The translations under genes and the position numbers were made by a program. Source: Pollutimonas sp963712655 (lineage in GTDB: Bacteria; Pseudomonadota; Gammaproteobacteria; Burkholderiales; Burkholderiaceae_B). Taken from it: a stretch of DNA of 64,000 nt. Position 1 is the first letter of the stretch. Each line of letters opens with the position of its first letter. The notes below the pieces were generated by a model, which was given only the letters and a program-made list of their open reading frames with translations, did no database searches and was not told the DNA's origin. This document shows positions 53,086 to 61,561 of this stretch, piece after piece. Location of the stretch: assembly GCA_963712655.1 (NCBI GenBank), contig CAVQIT010000008.1, forward strand, positions 372,001-436,000. Reading direction: 5' to 3'.

Positions 53086-54752
53086 TTGCCCGCTCCAGTC
53101 ACTTTTTCCAACAATGCGTCGACGTCGTTTGGCAGCAAATTCCCACGCCAGGCAATATGCTGATCAGGGCGAATGAGCACTCTACTCACACCATACAGTT
53201 CCAGGGCTTGCCTATTATTGATATGCAACACATCCAATGGGACGCCGCGCGCTTTTGCCGCGTGCTGCAACGCCGCTATGTCGGGCCCACTGCTCTCCAG
53301 GCAGAGCAATGTAAACCCGATTCCAAGGCGATCATATAGCGAACAGCCAAGTTCTCTTCCATCATTCACCCAAAAATGCGGAGCGCGGCCCCCCGGAATG
53401 CTTGTCGGAGCGTAGTGTGCAAGGTCGTCCTCTGGAGGCTGCCCATCCGTCGCGATAATCGGCGATCCATCGTAGCGGGCGCCTAGCTGTACACCCAGCG
53501 ACGCATACTCTTCACCGAAGGTAGACAAGAACGCCCCGGTATCCGTGCGCGCACGCTCGCCGGCGGGACTATCGTCGTCGAGTTCGGGCGGCACAGGTAC
53601 TGATCCAACGCTTCTGGCCAGTTCGCGGGCTGCCGCCGTATTCCGCCGCGCTATTGGCTTGCGCTCCGTTTCGTACGACGAAAGCAGATTTTCGCCTCCC
53701 CATCCTTGAATGACCGCCGCCAATTTCCAGGCGAGATTTGCCGCGTCATCGACACCTGTGTTCATGCCAAACCCGCCCGTCGGCGTAAATAAATGCACAG
53801 CATCGCCTGCCAGGAGAATCCGGCCTTGGGCGAATTTTTCCGCAACCAGGGCAACGCCGGCAGTCCATTTACCATGCGCAAGCACTTTGACAGGCAAGTC
53901 TGCACCCGTGCATTGACGCAATACCGCTACAACTGCGGCGTCGTCGATGGGCTCATCAGGCTTGTCGTCCCGGGTCCATAACAGGAATTCGTCATCGCCA
54001 TTCAACGGCACCAAGGCAGTACGCAACTTTGGATGGACAATCCAATACTGCCATGCGCGCTTGTCGCCCAAGTAGTCACGATAGAGTGTGGGCGCACGTA
54101 CATAAGTGGATACCATGCGGCCTCCAAAAAACGCTTGCCGCAAATTTTCATAGCCTTCGTAGGATATACCCAAGGTATCGCGCACAAAGCTGCGCCCTCC
54201 GTCGCAACCCACAACGTAGGAGGCCTTCCATGATGCACTGCCCTCTTCCGACGTATCGACGATTACTCCGTCTCGCTCTTCCCGCAGGCCAACCACTTTT
54301 ACGCCGAACTTCAATGTTATGCGCGGCCTCGCGGAAGCCTCTTCCAACAAGACGCTCTCTACATACATCTGATTCGCGCGGTGGATGGGTTCGGGCACTT
54401 GGTCCAGCGTATCCGAATCAGCCACGCTTTGGCGCTTCTCATTTTCGGACGGCATGGCAAGCCTTGCCAGCTCCCATCCATTGAAGCGTGAAAAATAAGC
54501 AACGTCGGTAGGATGGTCCAGTGGCAAGCCCAGGTCCCTTATGCGCTCCGAAAAGCCCAGGCGGCGGTAATGTTCCATAGTCCGCGAGTTTTGCGTACTG
54601 CCTTTGGGATGCATGCGTGCTGATATGTCTGTATTGAAGACAACGCAATCAACGTTGTGTCTATCCAGAAACATTGCCAACATTAAACCCACTGGCCCTC
54701 CGCCAATAATAGCGACAGAGGTTTCTTGCCGGTGCTGCTTGGAAATGTCCAA
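53082..54752 (-). CDS. FAD-dependent aromatic monooxygenase (PheA/TfdB-like)
   Basis: 556 residues of the flavoprotein hydroxylase family. FAD-binding GGGPVGLMLAMFL near the N terminus, the DG motif VGCDGGRSFVRD and the GD motif ILLAGDAVHLFTPTGGFG; a thioredoxin-like C-terminal extension follows as in phenol hydroxylase relatives. It hydroxylates a phenolic ring with NAD(P)H and oxygen. TTG start at 54752, supported by AGGAGA 7 bases before it; no suitable ATG in frame. Confidence 0.9.
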   Translation of the reverse strand: MDISKQHRQETSVAIIGGGPVGLMLAMFLDRHNVDCVVFNTDISARMHPKGSTQNSRTMEHYRRLGFSERIRDLGLPLDHPTDVAYFSRFNGWELARLAMPSENEKRQSVADSDTLDQVPEPIHRANQMYVESVLLEEASARPRITLKFGVKVVGLREERDGVIVDTSEEGSASWKASYVVGCDGGRSFVRDTLGISYEGYENLRQAFFGGRMVSTYVRAPTLYRDYLGDKRAWQYWIVHPKLRTALVPLNGDDEFLLWTRDDKPDEPIDDAAVVAVLRQCTGADLPVKVLAHGKWTAGVALVAEKFAQGRILLAGDAVHLFTPTGGFGMNTGVDDAANLAWKLAAVIQGWGGENLLSSYETERKPIARRNTAAARELARSVGSVPVPPELDDDSPAGERARTDTGAFLSTFGEEYASLGVQLGARYDGSPIIATDGQPPEDDLAHYAPTSIPGGRAPHFWVNDGRELGCSLYDRLGIGFTLLCLESSGPDIAALQHAAKARGVPLDVLHINNRQALELYGVSRVLIRPDQHIAWRGNLLPNDVDALLEKVTGAGK

Positions 54753-54813
54753 ACCATTTCTCCTATGAGGTTATATGCGTGGAGGTTCGCCCGTCCAACG
54801 CCGCGGATTGGTA

Positions 54814-55791
54814 TTAATTAGGCTCAACGCCTGAAAGTTTGACCGCCGCGCCGTATTTCTCGAGGTTATGGCTGATGTTCTTCGCATACTCTTCTGGTGT
54901 GCTCCAGACGGGAATAGAACCCAGGACCTCGAAACGATCTCGCATGGCCTGCGTATCGAGTACTTTCGCAATAGCCTCAGATAATGTTTTCAAGATTGCC
55001 GGCGGAGTGCCGGCCGGAGCGAGCACTCCCACCTCGGATGGGAAGTCATAGCCGGGAAATATCTCTGACAGCGCCGGCACATTTGGCGTGCCGGGAAAGC
55101 GTTTCTCCGAAGTGACGGCAAGCAAATTGACCTGCCCCGTATTTGCATAGGGGCCAACCGTCGGCAATGCCGTCATCAATACCGGCACTTCACCAGCCAG
55201 CAAGGCGGGGACGGATTGGCCCGAACCCTTGTAGGGGACGTGCGTCAGGTTGATACCCGAGTCGGATTTAAATACCTCCATGGCAATCTGATGAATACTT
55301 CCTACGCCGGACGATCCGTAGTTGATCTGTCCAGGTTCCTTCTTCGCTTGGGTGATCAAATCCTGGATGGTCTTAAGCCCGGTCGTCTTGGCATTCGCGG
55401 CGATGAACATCGGAGTGATGCCAACCAGGCTGACCGGCGAAAAATCCTTTATAGGGTCGTAGCCGACTGACTTGAACAGATAGGGTGCGATCGCCAACTG
55501 ACCTATGTCCGCTACCAGCAATGTGTAGCCGTCCGGCTCCGCCTTGGCCAACTGCCTGGTCGCCAGAGTCCCCCCCGCACCGGGACGATTCTCCACCACA
55601 AACGATTGCCCCAGCGCTTCCGCCAGCTTCTCGCCGATTGTTCTTGCGATGATGTCAGGCGTACCGCCTGGTGCATAACCCACAAACACCCTGACTGGTC
55701 GATTAGGATAGTCAGAGGCTGCCTGGGCACAGCCCAGAAATGCCGTGAAACCTAACAGGCCAACTGCAATGTTTTTTGAAAATGAAATCAT
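54814..55791 (-). CDS. TctC/Bug-family receptor
   Basis: 325 residues with signal peptide (cleavage near AQAASDYP) and motifs VRVFVGYAPGGTPD, VENRPGAGGT and DGYTLLVADIG. AAAGGAGAG precedes the ATG. It lies inside the aromatic operon, between the reductase and the monooxygenase, so it probably binds an aromatic carboxylate such as a phthalate-like acid (inference). Related TctC proteins are known to serve terephthalate and phthalate uptake in Comamonas-type bacteria. Confidence 0.93.
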   Translation of the reverse strand: MISFSKNIAVGLLGFTAFLGCAQAASDYPNRPVRVFVGYAPGGTPDIIARTIGEKLAEALGQSFVVENRPGAGGTLATRQLAKAEPDGYTLLVADIGQLAIAPYLFKSVGYDPIKDFSPVSLVGITPMFIAANAKTTGLKTIQDLITQAKKEPGQINYGSSGVGSIHQIAMEVFKSDSGINLTHVPYKGSGQSVPALLAGEVPVLMTALPTVGPYANTGQVNLLAVTSEKRFPGTPNVPALSEIFPGYDFPSEVGVLAPAGTPPAILKTLSEAIAKVLDTQAMRDRFEVLGSIPVWSTPEEYAKNISHNLEKYGAAVKLSGVEPN

Positions 55792-55887
55792 TTTTCTCTC
55801 CTTTGGATAATGTTGTCAGCCGCTATATACGCGGGGCTGCTTTTTCCTGCTAGTGTTACTACAACCGCAATGGCTCCATTGCCGCAT

Positions 55888-55927
55888 GATCTTGTTTTGA
55901 ATGAACGCAATGGAGCCTGACAAGATC
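55888..55927. terminator. Hairpin between reductase and TctC genes
   Basis: GATCTTGT (55888-55895) and ACAAGATC (55920-55927) pair perfectly, and a second small dyad GCAATGG/CCATTGC lies just left at 55867. The 165-base gap in which they sit has no gene. Possible attenuation or processing within the minus-strand operon. Confidence 0.35.
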
Positions 55928-55956
55928 GCAAGATCGACCCAGCCATTTTCATGAAA

Positions 55957-56925
55957 TCAAAGATCGAGCACCAGCTCCGGCGAGCGGGCCCGCGACACGC
56001 ACACCATGATCCGATCTCGCTGTTTATCCTCAGACAGTACGAAATCGCGATGGTCAGCTTCACCCGCGAGCAGCCTGACCTCGCAGGATCCGCAACTGCC
56101 GCTTTCGCAGGAGCTTGCAATGTGAATTCCAGCCGCCCGCAACGTATCGAGTAGTGTTGCCCCGGCAGGAACGGTTAGTTTGGTGCCGGATTTGGCAAGA
56201 CACACCGTAAACGCCGTGTCACTAGGCCTTGGCTTCGGTTTGACGCTGCAGAAGTCCTCGAAATGCACACTGGAGGAAGGCCAATGCCCAGTCATATCTC
56301 GTACCGATTGCATCAAAGGAGCCGGGCCGCAGCAATACAGATGAGTTCGCCCGGCATTCTCCAGCATGGGCCATAGATCCAGCCGGTTTGCCGGATCGCC
56401 CTCGTCATGGTGGACGATAATTTTTCCCTTGAATTCCGGCGCGGAAAAATCTTTTTGGAATGCGGTCTCCTGGGCCGATCGGGTACAGTAATACAACTTG
56501 AACGATGTGGCCCCTGCCTCCGACAAATGCAGCATCATGGAGCGTATTGGCGTAATCCCGATTCCACCCGCTATGAACAAGTAGCGTGAAGCGCCATCGA
56601 TAAAGGGAAAAGCATCTCGTGGCGCGGAGACGAGCAATGGATCGCCGATGCGCAGGCTGTCGGCCATGCTGGCGGAACCGCCTCGTCCCGCGGCATCCCG
56701 CTTTACAGCGATGACATAGCGGTGTTGTTCGGAGGGCGAATTGCAAAGCGAATATTGGCGCAACATGCCGTTGGGCGTCTGCACAAATATATGCGATCCT
56801 GCGCGAAATTGCGGCAAGGCCTCTCCGTCGGGACGCACCAGTTCAAAACTTGTAATATCGCGCGCTACCGTAGTGACGGCCGCGACGCGTAGCGGTATAT
56901 CCGCGATCTGATTTGCGTCAGTCAT
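55957..56925 (-). CDS. Phthalate-dioxygenase-reductase-type flavin/2Fe-2S oxidoreductase
   Basis: 322 residues, the same length as classical phthalate dioxygenase reductase. Flavin motif RQYSLCN, nucleotide motif GGIGITPIRSM and C-terminal plant-type ferredoxin with SCESGSCGSCEVRLL and a distal Cys in IMVCVS. It transfers electrons from NADH to the Rieske oxygenase encoded two genes upstream. AGGAATTC precedes the ATG. Confidence 0.94.
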   Translation of the reverse strand: MTDANQIADIPLRVAAVTTVARDITSFELVRPDGEALPQFRAGSHIFVQTPNGMLRQYSLCNSPSEQHRYVIAVKRDAAGRGGSASMADSLRIGDPLLVSAPRDAFPFIDGASRYLFIAGGIGITPIRSMMLHLSEAGATSFKLYYCTRSAQETAFQKDFSAPEFKGKIIVHHDEGDPANRLDLWPMLENAGRTHLYCCGPAPLMQSVRDMTGHWPSSSVHFEDFCSVKPKPRPSDTAFTVCLAKSGTKLTVPAGATLLDTLRAAGIHIASSCESGSCGSCEVRLLAGEADHRDFVLSEDKQRDRIMVCVSRARSPELVLDL

Positions 56926-56966
56926 TATGAATTCCTGTTTTTAGCCCAGCAGTGCCGGCCGATACG

Positions 56967-57962
56967 TCAAACCTTATGGCGTTCAAGCGTTCCTGCGGCA
57001 AACAACTCTTCTACGTCAAGCAGTCGCTCCGCTGTACCGTGCTTATAGGCATGCTCCACAACGGCTTGCAATGCCGGCCGGTTCTCTGCAACGCCGTAAG
57101 GCCAATAGTCCGCGCCCATTTGGGCTCGAGTCGCCTCCATCCATGGACCAAGCCATGGAAACGTAATCGGCAAAGCGGCAATATTCTCCAGCGCCGCTAC
57201 AGCAGCCTCTTTTGCTTTGATAAATGCGGTATATACGGAGTTTGCCAACCAAGGCTGCGATTGAATCAGCTCGCGTCGAATGCCGATTACATGCATGATC
57301 GGAAATATGCCAGTGCGCGCAAAGTATGCAGCTTCGGCAGCCTGGTAATCGGGGAAAAGCCGCTTTACCGCCGGCAAGCCCTCTTTAAAGCAGCGTGGCG
57401 GGCGCATTGCAATCAAAGCGTCAAGCTTGCCTTCCCGCAACCACGAGTCCAACGTTGCGTCGGAAGGGATCGAGGAGATGTTTATTGACGAAGGCAGGTT
57501 AAGTGTAAGTTTCTCCACACGGCCGGGTTGTTCCAGCCCTCCTTGAAACCATTCGAAGTCCCATGGCTCTATGCCGTAATCCTGAGACAAAAACGCCCTG
57601 ACCCATAATGCCGCGGTGATTTGATATTCCGGCACCCCTACGCGCTTTCCTTTGAGATCTGCCGGGGAATCAATACCTCGATCAGTCCGTATGTAAATCG
57701 CGGAGTGGCGAAAGGTGCGGGAGATAAAAACGGGGATGGCAACATAAGGCATTTCAACCCCACGGCTAAGATTCAGTATGTATGAACTAAGCGACAGTTC
57801 GCACACGTCGAACTCCTGATTCCGGTAAGCCCGGAAAAAGAGCTCTTCAGGCTCCAGCGTCAGGAAGTTCACATCACAGCCCTCTATGCCGACACGTCCA
57901 TCCCGGATCGCTTGGACGCGATCGTAATCGCCGCAAGCCAGGGAGATTGGCAGTTTTTTCAT
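56967..57962 (-). CDS. 4,5-dihydroxyphthalate-decarboxylase-like protein
   Basis: 331 residues. The start KKLPISLACGDYDRVQAIRDGRVGIEGCDVNFL and ALYIRTD-like / GKRVGVPEYQITAALWVRAFL region match the 4,5-dihydroxyphthalate decarboxylase (Pht5) family, which has a periplasmic-binding-protein-like fold without a signal peptide. It would remove one carboxylate from a dihydroxylated dicarboxylic ring. ATG at 57962 (GGAGAAG before it) overlaps the Rieske gene stop by 4 bases; the longer frame to 58013 is not used. Confidence 0.88.
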   Translation of the reverse strand: MKKLPISLACGDYDRVQAIRDGRVGIEGCDVNFLTLEPEELFFRAYRNQEFDVCELSLSSYILNLSRGVEMPYVAIPVFISRTFRHSAIYIRTDRGIDSPADLKGKRVGVPEYQITAALWVRAFLSQDYGIEPWDFEWFQGGLEQPGRVEKLTLNLPSSINISSIPSDATLDSWLREGKLDALIAMRPPRCFKEGLPAVKRLFPDYQAAEAAYFARTGIFPIMHVIGIRRELIQSQPWLANSVYTAFIKAKEAAVAALENIAALPITFPWLGPWMEATRAQMGADYWPYGVAENRPALQAVVEHAYKHGTAERLLDVEELFAAGTLERHKV

Positions 57963-59260
57963 TTTTCTTCTCCAGTGCCGGAGGACGTATATCCCGTGAT
58001 CAACGTACGCCAATCCGTTGTTTTTGGGGCAATTCCTTCGTACGAGCGTATGCCTGCGAAGGGTGTGCGGCGATCAGCAGTGCCGATGGCTTGCTTGCGA
58101 TCTTGCATAGCCTGCGCCGCGGCAACCATGATCCGGCGAAACTCAACGATGGCAATATCGCTCGCGCCCAGCCTGTCGTCAGACCGATTGGCAATTTTCC
58201 CCATGGTTTCCCACATGGCGATGTCTTGATTGGGAATGCCGCGCAGCCCTGTGAAATCACCCAGCTTCATTGCCTTGCGATCCTGAAGGTAGTCATTCTC
58301 ACGCGAACGTATGCGCTGGAATTTTTCGTTCAAGTCGATACCGACTTGCGCTCCGCAAAATTTTCGCCAGCTTTCCTGATCGATGCCGGTACCGGGGGTG
58401 GTCTCGTCGCTCCATGCAATGAAGTACAGGAAGGTATTAACGTCGTCGATAGGAGTCGTATATTGAATCAAGCTGTATTGGTTGTTCGGTGGGATTTGCA
58501 CCGTGATCGGTGCAATGAAGTTCGTGACCCGCAGATAGTCATGCGTTTCAGCATTCATTATTGGACGGCGAATGGCGACATAGCTCATTCCATAATCGGT
58601 CCGTTGCACCTGAATGCGCGGTGACTTATCTGTTGAAGGCCGCGTCATGTATGCATCCGTCATACCTGCCGCGGTTCCTCGGGCCGGCCGGATATCGGTG
58701 GAGTGCAAGCTGGAGCTATGAGCAGAATCTATTGCCCCCTCCAGCACTTGGGCCCAGTTGCACCCGACATGTACTTTGACAATGCTTACTTTGGCGTTGG
58801 CGCCATTGGCGAAACCCGGACGCTCGAACTCGGGCATTTCGTCAAGCGGCCCCATGTATACCCAGACCAATCCGTTAGCTTCGCGAACGGGATAGGCCTT
58901 GTGCTTGATTTTCTCCGCCATCGCACTCGCCGCGGGCTCGGAGGGCATGTCCACAACATTGCCATCCACATCCATTTTCCAGCCATGGTATAGGCAGCGC
59001 AATCCGCACTCCTCGTTCCTGCCATATACCAGCGAGGCCCGACGGTGCGGACAGAATTCATCCAGAATTCCGACTCGACCATCGCTATCGCGGAATGCAA
59101 CCAAGTCCTCGCCTAACAGGCGCACCCGGATGGGATCGCCATCGGCTTCCGACACTTCCTCTATCGAACAGGCGGGGAGCCAATGGCGTCGCATTATCTG
59201 CCCCATTGCGGCATCGCCTTCGACACGGCATAACAGCTCGTTTTCCTCGTTGCTCAACAT
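57959..59260 (-). CDS. Rieske aromatic-ring-hydroxylating oxygenase, large subunit (phthalate 4,5-dioxygenase type)
   Basis: 433 residues. Rieske cluster ligands in CPHRRASLVYG and CLYHGWKMD; the mononuclear iron site in DSAHSSSLH. Length and layout fit the single-component (alpha-only) phthalate-type oxygenases. It should dihydroxylate an aromatic carboxylate, using the co-encoded reductase. ATG at 59260 is chosen because GAGGAAG precedes it. First gene of the minus-strand operon, divergent from the FAH-family hydrolase. Confidence 0.93.
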   Translation of the reverse strand: MLSNEENELLCRVEGDAAMGQIMRRHWLPACSIEEVSEADGDPIRVRLLGEDLVAFRDSDGRVGILDEFCPHRRASLVYGRNEECGLRCLYHGWKMDVDGNVVDMPSEPAASAMAEKIKHKAYPVREANGLVWVYMGPLDEMPEFERPGFANGANAKVSIVKVHVGCNWAQVLEGAIDSAHSSSLHSTDIRPARGTAAGMTDAYMTRPSTDKSPRIQVQRTDYGMSYVAIRRPIMNAETHDYLRVTNFIAPITVQIPPNNQYSLIQYTTPIDDVNTFLYFIAWSDETTPGTGIDQESWRKFCGAQVGIDLNEKFQRIRSRENDYLQDRKAMKLGDFTGLRGIPNQDIAMWETMGKIANRSDDRLGASDIAIVEFRRIMVAAAQAMQDRKQAIGTADRRTPFAGIRSYEGIAPKTTDWRTLITGYTSSGTGEEK

Positions 59261-59335
59261 ACTATTTCTTCCTCGTATTTTTTCCGCGCGATGACGCAAA
59301 TTTCATATTCAGATGCATATAAATCCTACGTGCAC

Positions 59336-59375
59336 ATTATTAGATATCTAAGTATAATGTTAGTTATCTAATAAT
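59336..59375. promoter_or_regulatory. Paired TTAG-N4-CTAA operators around a -10 box
   Basis: TTAGATATCTAA (59340-59351) is a perfect palindrome and TTAGTTATCTAA (59360-59371) differs by one base; they are 20 bases apart, two helical turns. They are nested in a larger 11-bp inverted repeat (59336-59346 with 59365-59375). TATAAT at 59353-59358 lies between them. The form fits MarR-family operators; the co-encoded MarR at 51174 is the likely ligand-responsive repressor of both divergent operons (inference). Confidence 0.65.
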
Positions 59376-59440
59376 ATGCCGTCAAGCAGGATTTGCAATT
59401 TAATGATTGGGGGCGGCCTTTTTGCTCAAAGGAGACACTC

Positions 59441-60280
59441 ATGCGTTACGTTAGTTTTGTTCACGAAAACCAGGCTGTATTGGGAATACGGGATGGGGGG
59501 AAGATTCACATAATCGGAAATGAATCTCTTGATTCCCTGCTCGCAAAAGGCGTGGACTTGGTGGAGTACGGCCGAAATCAGCCGCGTATAACCTCATTGG
59601 ACGACTATCAAGTCACGGAGTTTTTACCGCCACTGTCACGGCCCCCAAAGATTTTCTGTGTAGGTTTGAATTACGCCGACCACACCAAGGAAAGCGCCTT
59701 TGAACAGCCCGACTACCCCACCATTTTTCCCCGTTATCACACCAGTCTGGTAGCTCATGGTCGCCCCATCATCCGGCCTCAGGCATCAGACTCGCTGGAC
59801 TTCGAGGGCGAAATGGCTGTAATTCTTACCGGGGGTGGAAGACACATAGCAAAAGATCAGGCACTTCAATGGGTAGCCGGCTATTCAATCTTCAATGATG
59901 GATCAGTACGCGAGTATCAATTCAAATCGCCGCAATGGACCATAGGAAAAAATTTCGACGGCACTGGGGGTTTTGGTCCCGAGCTGGTCACCGCCGATGA
60001 AATTCCTCCTGGCGGACGCGGCCTGAAATTGGAAACCCGCCTGAACAACGTAGTCGTGCAAAGCGCATCTACCGACGATATGTTGTTCGACGTGGCCACG
60101 CTTATTTCTGTCCTTAGTGAAGCTATTTCGCTTGAGGCCGGCGATGTGATTGTCACAGGCACGCCATCGGGCATTGGCTGGGCACGCAATCCAAGACTAT
60201 TGATGCGCGAAGGCGACGTCTGCGAGGTATCGATTGCGCAGATTGGCACTTTGCGCAATCCGATTGAAGACGAGCGCTAA
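59441..60280 (+). CDS. Fumarylacetoacetate hydrolase family protein
   Basis: 279 residues. Family motifs PPKIFCVGLNYADHTKES, SLDFEGEMAVILTGG (two metal-binding Glu), GYSIFNDGSVREYQ (metal Asp) and DVIVTGTPSGIGWAR. Members hydrolyse C-C bonds or decarboxylate/hydrate ring-cleavage products. ATG at 59441 is chosen for AAAGGAGA before it. Followed after 45 bases by an extradiol dioxygenase, whose product it may process (inference). Confidence 0.92.
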   Translation: MRYVSFVHENQAVLGIRDGGKIHIIGNESLDSLLAKGVDLVEYGRNQPRITSLDDYQVTEFLPPLSRPPKIFCVGLNYADHTKESAFEQPDYPTIFPRYHTSLVAHGRPIIRPQASDSLDFEGEMAVILTGGGRHIAKDQALQWVAGYSIFNDGSVREYQFKSPQWTIGKNFDGTGGFGPELVTADEIPPGGRGLKLETRLNNVVVQSASTDDMLFDVATLISVLSEAISLEAGDVIVTGTPSGIGWARNPRLLMREGDVCEVSIAQIGTLRNPIEDER

Positions 60281-60325
60281 AAAGGCTGCCATCAATCCAG
60301 GCGCCAGCCCCAAAAGGAGCAGACT

Positions 60326-61291
60326 ATGAAATCCACTAGTGATATTGCCGACGCAGTCGGCGTGCATTCCATTAATCAATTCGCCCTGACGGTGCCAGAT
60401 CTAAAGGCTGCGCAGCACTTTTTCACAGCCTTTGGTCTCGATGTCCGGAACAGCGACAATCAATTAACGATTAAAGCCGCGGATGGGCATCCTTGGGGCG
60501 TAATCCAGCACGGCGCTGAAAAATCGCTAAAGTACTTGAGCTTTAATTGCTTCGAAAGCGAGTTTTTCTTGCTGTGCGAGCAACTGGAAATGGCCGGGGC
60601 TCGCAAAGCCTCGTATCCAGCGACATCTTGCGAAAAGGGCTACTGGTTCTATGATCCCGACGGAAATCTGTTGCACATACAGGCCGGTCCAAAAACGTCG
60701 CCGGACTCCAAGACCCCAAATCCACACATCGACATACCGGCCAACGAGCGCGGAGCGCCAATCCGCGGTTCAACGCCGCAAATACGACCTCGCAGGCTTT
60801 CACACGTCTTGCTATTTTCAACAGATGTTTCGCGCAGTATCGATTTCTATTGCAAGGGACTCGGGCTCAGACTGTCGGACCGTTCGCAAGATATTATTGC
60901 GTTTCTTCATGCGCCTCACGGTTGCGATCATCATCTTGTTGCCTTTGCCAAGAGTTCGAATCGCGGCTGGCACCACTGTTCATGGGATGTGAGTGGGGTT
61001 GATGAGGTAGGACTCGGCGCCGAACAAATGGCGGCCGCCGGCTATACCGAGGGCTGGGGTACGGGACGTCATGTACTGGGATCAAACTATTTTCATTATG
61101 TACGCGATCCTTGGGGCTCCTTTTCCGAATATTCAGCTCATATAGACTATATAGAAGCCGGCCACGAGTGGACAGGCCGGGATCACCCTCCCGAAAACTC
61201 ACTCTATCTATGGGGTCCACCCGTTCCCGACTACTTCATCCAGAATACTGAGGCAGCGAATGTCCCGCTACGCGGCGAGCCATACAAATAG
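60326..61291 (+). CDS. Extradiol ring-cleavage dioxygenase, two-domain VOC type
   Basis: 321 residues with two vicinal-oxygen-chelate modules like BphC and catechol 2,3-dioxygenase. In the C-terminal, active module the expected Fe ligands are present: His in RRLSHVLLFSTDV, His in NRGWHHCSWDV and Glu in GSFSEYSAH. It cleaves a catechol ring next to the two hydroxyls. AAAAGGAGC precedes the ATG. Such enzymes usually do not take protocatechuate, so the cluster's central intermediate may be a different catechol. Confidence 0.9.
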   Translation: MKSTSDIADAVGVHSINQFALTVPDLKAAQHFFTAFGLDVRNSDNQLTIKAADGHPWGVIQHGAEKSLKYLSFNCFESEFFLLCEQLEMAGARKASYPATSCEKGYWFYDPDGNLLHIQAGPKTSPDSKTPNPHIDIPANERGAPIRGSTPQIRPRRLSHVLLFSTDVSRSIDFYCKGLGLRLSDRSQDIIAFLHAPHGCDHHLVAFAKSSNRGWHHCSWDVSGVDEVGLGAEQMAAAGYTEGWGTGRHVLGSNYFHYVRDPWGSFSEYSAHIDYIEAGHEWTGRDHPPENSLYLWGPPVPDYFIQNTEAANVPLRGEPYK

Positions 61292-61498
61292 CTATCCTGG
61301 TTGATAGGCGACGGACGTACCGCCGTCTATCGGCCAGATCGTGCCTGCCGGATACGTTATAGCCATTGTTGTCGGCGTCCGCGCTAAGTTGCCGAGTCAT
61401 CGGTATGTCGACCGTGGCGGGCGCAACGGCGTTGACCAGTACGCCTCTTGGCGCCAACTCGACAGCGACACACCGCATAAATTCGAAGCGAACCCTAG
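61292..61498 (-). pseudogene. Remnant of a short-chain dehydrogenase/reductase
   Basis: On the minus strand one frame reads AVELAPRGVLVNAVAPATVD and DIPMTRQLS, the C-terminal half signature of SDR enzymes, and after a frame change another reads YPAGTIWPIDGGTSVAYQPG then stop at 61292-61294, the usual SDR tail. The N-terminal nucleotide-binding and catalytic Tyr regions are absent and about 50 residues between the two pieces are missing. Homology ends at the CTAG flank of repeat copy 3, so insertion or deletion at that element probably destroyed the gene. Confidence 0.7.
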
Positions 61499-61561
61499 GA
61501 ACCCTCTGATCAAACCCACCCGACTGCTGCATCAGATTCAGGCGATTTAATCAGAGGATAC
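61499..61561. repeat. Dispersed inverted-repeat element, copy 3, flanked by CTAG
   Basis: 63 bases with ends GAACCCTCTGATCAAA and, on the other strand, GTATCCTCTGATTAAA; the inner 12-bp arms (61503-61514, 61546-61557) pair with one mismatch. CTAG stands directly on both sides (61495-61498, 61562-61565), like the YTAR target duplication of IS5-group elements. The right CTAG contains the TAG stop of tam. No transposase, so a MITE-like or decayed element. Confidence 0.7.
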
